Made by a program: the position numbers and the translations under genes. Below the pieces are notes generated by a model. It did no database searches. It saw only the letters and a program-made list of their open reading frames with translations, and was not told the origin of the DNA. This document shows positions 6,461-9,560 of a DNA stretch of 9,560 nucleotides, in pieces. Within the stretch, counting starts at the first letter, position 1; every line of letters begins with the position of its first letter. The stretch is taken from positions 1-9,560 of the forward strand of contig DAOWJX010000246.1 of assembly GCA_030640155.1 (NCBI GenBank), given 5' to 3'. The DNA comes from Candidatus Aegiribacteria sp. (GTDB lineage: Bacteria; Fermentibacterota; Fermentibacteria; Fermentibacterales; JCC-6).

Positions 6461-7653
6461 TGGCAAGTATAGAAGTACGTAAGGAAACCTGCGTGGGGTG
6501 CGGAGTATGTGTACCGGCCTGTCCCTTCGGAGCCATCTCCATGGTGGATGATCTTGCCGTTATCAGTGATGATTGCACACTCTGCGGTGCCTGTGAGTCT
6601 TCCTGTTCTTTTGGAGCTATTATCATTCGCACAGGTGAAACAGACGGCACCTGTATCAGCGATTACTCCGGGGTAATGGTCATTGCCGAACAACGCGACG
6701 GTATCGTTGATCACAGCACTTTTGAACTCCTTGGCGAAGCGAAAAGACTTGCCGAGGTAGACGGAAGTGTTGTATCAGCCGCTCTGCTCACTGAAGAGGG
6801 CGGCGTATGGCCGGAGAAGCTTATTCAATATGGTGCTGACAGAGTATATATCGCTGAAGATCCAGCGCTGAGACATTTCAGGACAGAACCCTTTTCGCGC
6901 ACGGTTGAGAAACTGATTAAACAGAAGAAGCCGGCTATAGTCCTTGCCGCGGCAACAACCACAGGTCGGGATCTCATGCCGAGGATCGCGAAGAATCTCA
7001 ATACAGGACTTACAGCTGACTGTACTGAACTTGCGATTGATCCGGAAACAGGCGGCCTACTTCAGACAAGACCTGCCTTTGGCGGGAATATTCTGGCTAC
7101 AATAGTCTGCTCTGATACCAGGCCCCAGATGGCAACTGTCAGGCCAAGAGTCATGAAAGCCCTTGAGCCCGATGGAAGCCGCAATGGAGAAATCGAGAAA
7201 ATCGAGCTGGCTCCCGAAGACCTGGCAAGTAGAACCGAAGTACTTGAGTTCAATTCTCTGGATGAAGGGGAAGTCGATATCACAGAGGCTTTGATAATAG
7301 TATCAGGTGGAAGAGGGATAAAGAGCTCGGAGAACTTCGCTCTCCTGGAGGAACTTGCTGACCTTCTGGATGGCAGCATAGGCGCGAGCCGGGCGGCAAT
7401 CGATGCCGGATGGATTTCCTATCCTCATCAAGTTGGTCAGACAGGCAAAACCGTGCAGCCGAAAACCTATATTGCCTGTGGAATATCCGGCGCAGTCCAG
7501 CACAGGGTCGGCATGCAATCCTCCGACCGGATCTTTGCCGTCAACAAGGACGCTACCGCGCCGATCTTCGAGTTCTGTGACGAAGGTTATGTTGGTGATC
7601 TCTTCGAGATCATCCCGCTGCTTATCAAGGAGATCAAGCGCAGGAGAAAGTAG
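6460..7653 (+). CDS. etfA: Electron transfer flavoprotein alpha subunit with N-terminal 2[4Fe-4S] ferredoxin domain
   Basis: EtfA binds the FAD that exchanges electrons with the dehydrogenase. This 397-residue form is longer than the usual 310-330 because residues 1-60 are a ferredoxin domain: Cys11, 14, 17, 21 (CVGCGVCVPACP) and Cys39, 42, 45, 49 (CTLCGACESSCS), enough for two [4Fe-4S] clusters. The second motif has Ser instead of Pro after its last Cys. The ETF-alpha core follows, with LLQTRPAFGGNILATI (200-215), RPQMATVRPRVMK, VSGGRG (281-286), SRAAIDAGW (310-318), HQVGQTGKTV and the signature YIACGISGAVQHRVGM (337-352). The same fusion is known in CarE of caffeyl-CoA reductase and in LctC of the lactate dehydrogenase/Etf complex; here the partner gene is an acyl-CoA dehydrogenase. 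GGAGGA (6448-6453) lies 6 nt before the ATG, and the start overlaps the etfB stop, so equal amounts of both subunits are expected. Confidence 0.94.
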   Translation: MASIEVRKETCVGCGVCVPACPFGAISMVDDLAVISDDCTLCGACESSCSFGAIIIRTGETDGTCISDYSGVMVIAEQRDGIVDHSTFELLGEAKRLAEVDGSVVSAALLTEEGGVWPEKLIQYGADRVYIAEDPALRHFRTEPFSRTVEKLIKQKKPAIVLAAATTTGRDLMPRIAKNLNTGLTADCTELAIDPETGGLLQTRPAFGGNILATIVCSDTRPQMATVRPRVMKALEPDGSRNGEIEKIELAPEDLASRTEVLEFNSLDEGEVDITEALIIVSGGRGIKSSENFALLEELADLLDGSIGASRAAIDAGWISYPHQVGQTGKTVQPKTYIACGISGAVQHRVGMQSSDRIFAVNKDATAPIFEFCDEGYVGDLFEIIPLLIKEIKRRRK

Positions 7654-7726
7654 TCCGCCGTTCAGGAAAGTGCTGAGTTCCATTGCGTGAAGTCAGATCA
7701 ATCAAACAAATGGAAACAGTGGTAAT

Positions 7727-9560
7727 ATGCAGAAAGACAACAGCGGAACAGCACTTATGGAGAACACTGATTATTACCGTTTGACTCCGCGGGAAACCCT
7801 TGAAAACCTTGGGTCTTCCGAAAAGGGGCTATCCAGAAAGACCGCTGAGAAGATACGTTCTCGGGTGGGTTCCAACGAAATTGTTGCAGATGTAACTGTT
7901 CCAAAATGGATGGTTTTTCTGAAGCAGTTCCGGGACCTGCTGGTTCTTGTACTTATAGCGGCGGGAATCATTTCAATTGCCATAGGCAGTTACCGGGACG
8001 GCGCTGTAATGTTCGTAATAGTCATTATTAACGCAGTTATCGGTTTCATTCAGGAGTACAAGGCTGCGAAGATACTGGAGCGGCTGAAGGAGCTCATCAA
8101 ATCCCCCGCCAGAGTAATGGTTGACGGGGAGCTTACGGAGATAGCCCAGGGTATGCTTGTACCCGGAGATATAGTTGAAGTTGAGGCAGGAGATAAAATT
8201 CCCGCCGATATCAGGCTTCTTGAATCGTTCGACTTCCGGACGGTCGAATTTTCACTTACAGGTGAATCCATGCCCCAGGAGAAGCATACAAACGCTATCA
8301 GAGACAAATGCATAATATCTGATCAGGAAAACATGGCATTCATGGGTACAACGGTGGCTACGGGCAGTGCAAAAGGGATTGTTGTCAGAACAGGTATGAC
8401 TACCGAAATGGGCAAGATAGCAAGCATGACCCTCGAAACGGCTACTGTTAAATCCCCGATGCAGAAAGAACTGGGGATCCTGGCAAAATGGCTGACCTTA
8501 ATAGTCGTATTTCTCAGCATCGGGCTCTTCGGAGTGGCTCTCTGGCAGGGATTTCCGGTTTTGACAAGTATGATACTTGCCCTTGGTGTTGCTGTCGCTT
8601 CCGTTCCACAGGCACTTCCCGCCCAGGTAACCGTTGCTCTTACCGCTGCAAGCAAAAGGCTTGCTGAGCGAAAAGCAGTCGTGAAAAGTCTTCCGTCTAT
8701 TGAAACTCTTGGTTCAACCACAGTTATCTGTACTGACAAAACGGGTACCCTTACTAAAAACGAAATGACCGTAACAAAGGTCTGGTTCGATCGCAGTGAA
8801 TACGAATTTACCGGAATAGGATACAAGCCTGAGGGCTCCATACTGGATTCGGATGGCAACCCTCTGACCGAAGAAAAGATTGATGAAATAGAGATATTGA
8901 TGGATGCCGCAACTATGGCATCCAATGCTGAAATACACGCGCCTGATGAAGAACATCAAAGCTGGTATCCTGTTGGAGATCCGACTGAAGCCGCACTTGT
9001 AACCATGTCTACCAAACTGGGAACCAGAAGTCCCACTGAGGATGAGGAAAATCCGGAACTTCATGAATTCCCCTTCGATTCCGAAAGAAAGAGGATGAGT
9101 TCCGTTCGGAAGTTCGGCGACAGGATTGAACTGGCCATGAAGGGCGCAACGGACAGTGTTCTCGCCATTTCGAAGTACATTTACAGGAACGGGAAAGCCG
9201 TACCTATTACCGCTGAGGACAGAGAACGGATAAGGGCTGTTAACGAGGAGTATTCCAACCAGGCACTAAGGGTATTGGCCATCGCTTTCCGCCCTCTCGA
9301 GTTGAATGGAAGTGATTACGTACTGGAAGAGATTGAGAAAGATGTCGTCTTCCTTGGCCTTGTGGGAATGACCGATCCCCCCAAAGAGGGAGTAAGAGAG
9401 GCTATAGCCGCGTGTCGTGAGGCCAGAGTAAGAATAGTAATCATGACCGGAGACCATGCGATAACCGCAAAGGCGGTTGGCAGGGAGATCGGCTTGTGCC
9501 AGTCGGGGGAACCCCCCGTTTACACAGGTGAACAGCTGGAAGATATGGACGATGAGGAAT
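7727..9560 (+). CDS. P2-like cation-transporting P-type ATPase, N-terminal part (3' truncated by window edge)
   Basis: An ATP-driven membrane pump; 611 residues are visible, against about 850-920 for complete P2 ATPases, so the last membrane segments are missing. In order: cation-ATPase N domain (about 16-60), membrane segments near 68-87 and 92-109, an actuator domain with SLTGES (176-181), membrane segments near 254-273 and 279-300, the phosphorylation site DKTGTLT with Asp337, the nucleotide-binding domain with Lys472 (KGA), then DPPKEG (550-555) and TGDHAIT (574-580). The fourth segment has PQALP (294-298) where Ca2+ pumps have PEGLP, so the ion is uncertain: Ca2+, Na+, H+ or another cation. 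The start is provisional, because ATG 7727 and ATG 7757 (MENTDYYRLT) are both possible and neither has a strong ribosome binding site. The 73-bp gap after etfA shows no clear terminator or promoter. Confidence 0.9.
   Translation, partial: MQKDNSGTALMENTDYYRLTPRETLENLGSSEKGLSRKTAEKIRSRVGSNEIVADVTVPKWMVFLKQFRDLLVLVLIAAGIISIAIGSYRDGAVMFVIVIINAVIGFIQEYKAAKILERLKELIKSPARVMVDGELTEIAQGMLVPGDIVEVEAGDKIPADIRLLESFDFRTVEFSLTGESMPQEKHTNAIRDKCIISDQENMAFMGTTVATGSAKGIVVRTGMTTEMGKIASMTLETATVKSPMQKELGILAKWLTLIVVFLSIGLFGVALWQGFPVLTSMILALGVAVASVPQALPAQVTVALTAASKRLAERKAVVKSLPSIETLGSTTVICTDKTGTLTKNEMTVTKVWFDRSEYEFTGIGYKPEGSILDSDGNPLTEEKIDEIEILMDAATMASNAEIHAPDEEHQSWYPVGDPTEAALVTMSTKLGTRSPTEDEENPELHEFPFDSERKRMSSVRKFGDRIELAMKGATDSVLAISKYIYRNGKAVPITAEDRERIRAVNEEYSNQALRVLAIAFRPLELNGSDYVLEEIEKDVVFLGLVGMTDPPKEGVREAIAACREARVRIVIMTGDHAITAKAVGREIGLCQSGEPPVYTGEQLEDMDDEE

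Noticed and set aside
4500..7653. Lactate dehydrogenase/Etf (LctBCD) operon
   Set aside because: The EtfA fusion is shared with LctC, but the partner gene here is an acyl-CoA dehydrogenase with the IYEGTNQIQR catalytic segment, not an FAD-linked lactate dehydrogenase.
7654..7726. Terminator or promoter in the gap between etfA and the ATPase gene
   Set aside because: I found only a 4-bp GGAA/TTCC pairing and no convincing -35/-10 pair, which is too weak to annotate.
8323..8925. A 200-codon open frame on the minus strand within the P-type ATPase region
   Set aside because: It lies wholly antisense to a gene with intact catalytic motifs, has a Ser/Val/Ile-rich composition typical of reverse-strand reading and resembles no family I know.

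Overview
The window reads almost end to end on the + strand as one dense bacterial gene cluster for membrane lipid synthesis and acyl-CoA redox chemistry, followed by a cation pump cut off by the window edge. Gene order is plsX (3' end only) - fabH - fabG - acpP - fabF - rnc - acyl-CoA dehydrogenase - etfB - etfA (with an N-terminal ferredoxin domain) - P-type ATPase (5' part only). No RNA genes, mobile elements, CRISPR arrays or long repeats were seen. No gene-free stretch exceeds about 115 bases.

Region 1 (1-3810) is a type II fatty acid synthesis operon. PlsX makes acyl-phosphate for phospholipid synthesis, FabH starts chains, FabG reduces the 3-keto group, AcpP carries the chain and FabF elongates it. 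The order matches the common plsX-fabH-fabD-fabG-acpP-fabF-rnc layout, except that fabD is absent: fabH and fabG overlap directly. No enoyl-ACP reductase or FabZ dehydratase is present either. A strong hairpin sits between acpP and fabF. Region 2 (3815-4498) is rnc, the usual downstream neighbour.

Region 3 (4500-7653) is the most interesting part: an acyl-CoA dehydrogenase, EtfB and an EtfA carrying eight cluster-type cysteines in an N-terminal ferredoxin domain. EtfB and EtfA resemble the ETFs of anaerobes that bifurcate or confurcate electrons, and the three-gene arrangement recalls the caffeyl-CoA reductase complex (CarCDE). The genes abut rnc and each other with gaps of 1-2 nt or a 1-nt overlap, so they are probably co-transcribed and translationally coupled with the lipid genes. 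Region 4 (7727-9560) encodes a P2-like P-type ATPase with an unusual PQALP motif in its fourth membrane segment.

The organism is a bacterium of moderate GC content with frequent GTG starts and good Shine-Dalgarno sites. The ferredoxin-fused EtfA suggests an anaerobic or fermentative lifestyle. I cannot place it in a phylum from this sequence; an uncultured lineage is possible. All functional statements rest on motif recognition, not on searches.
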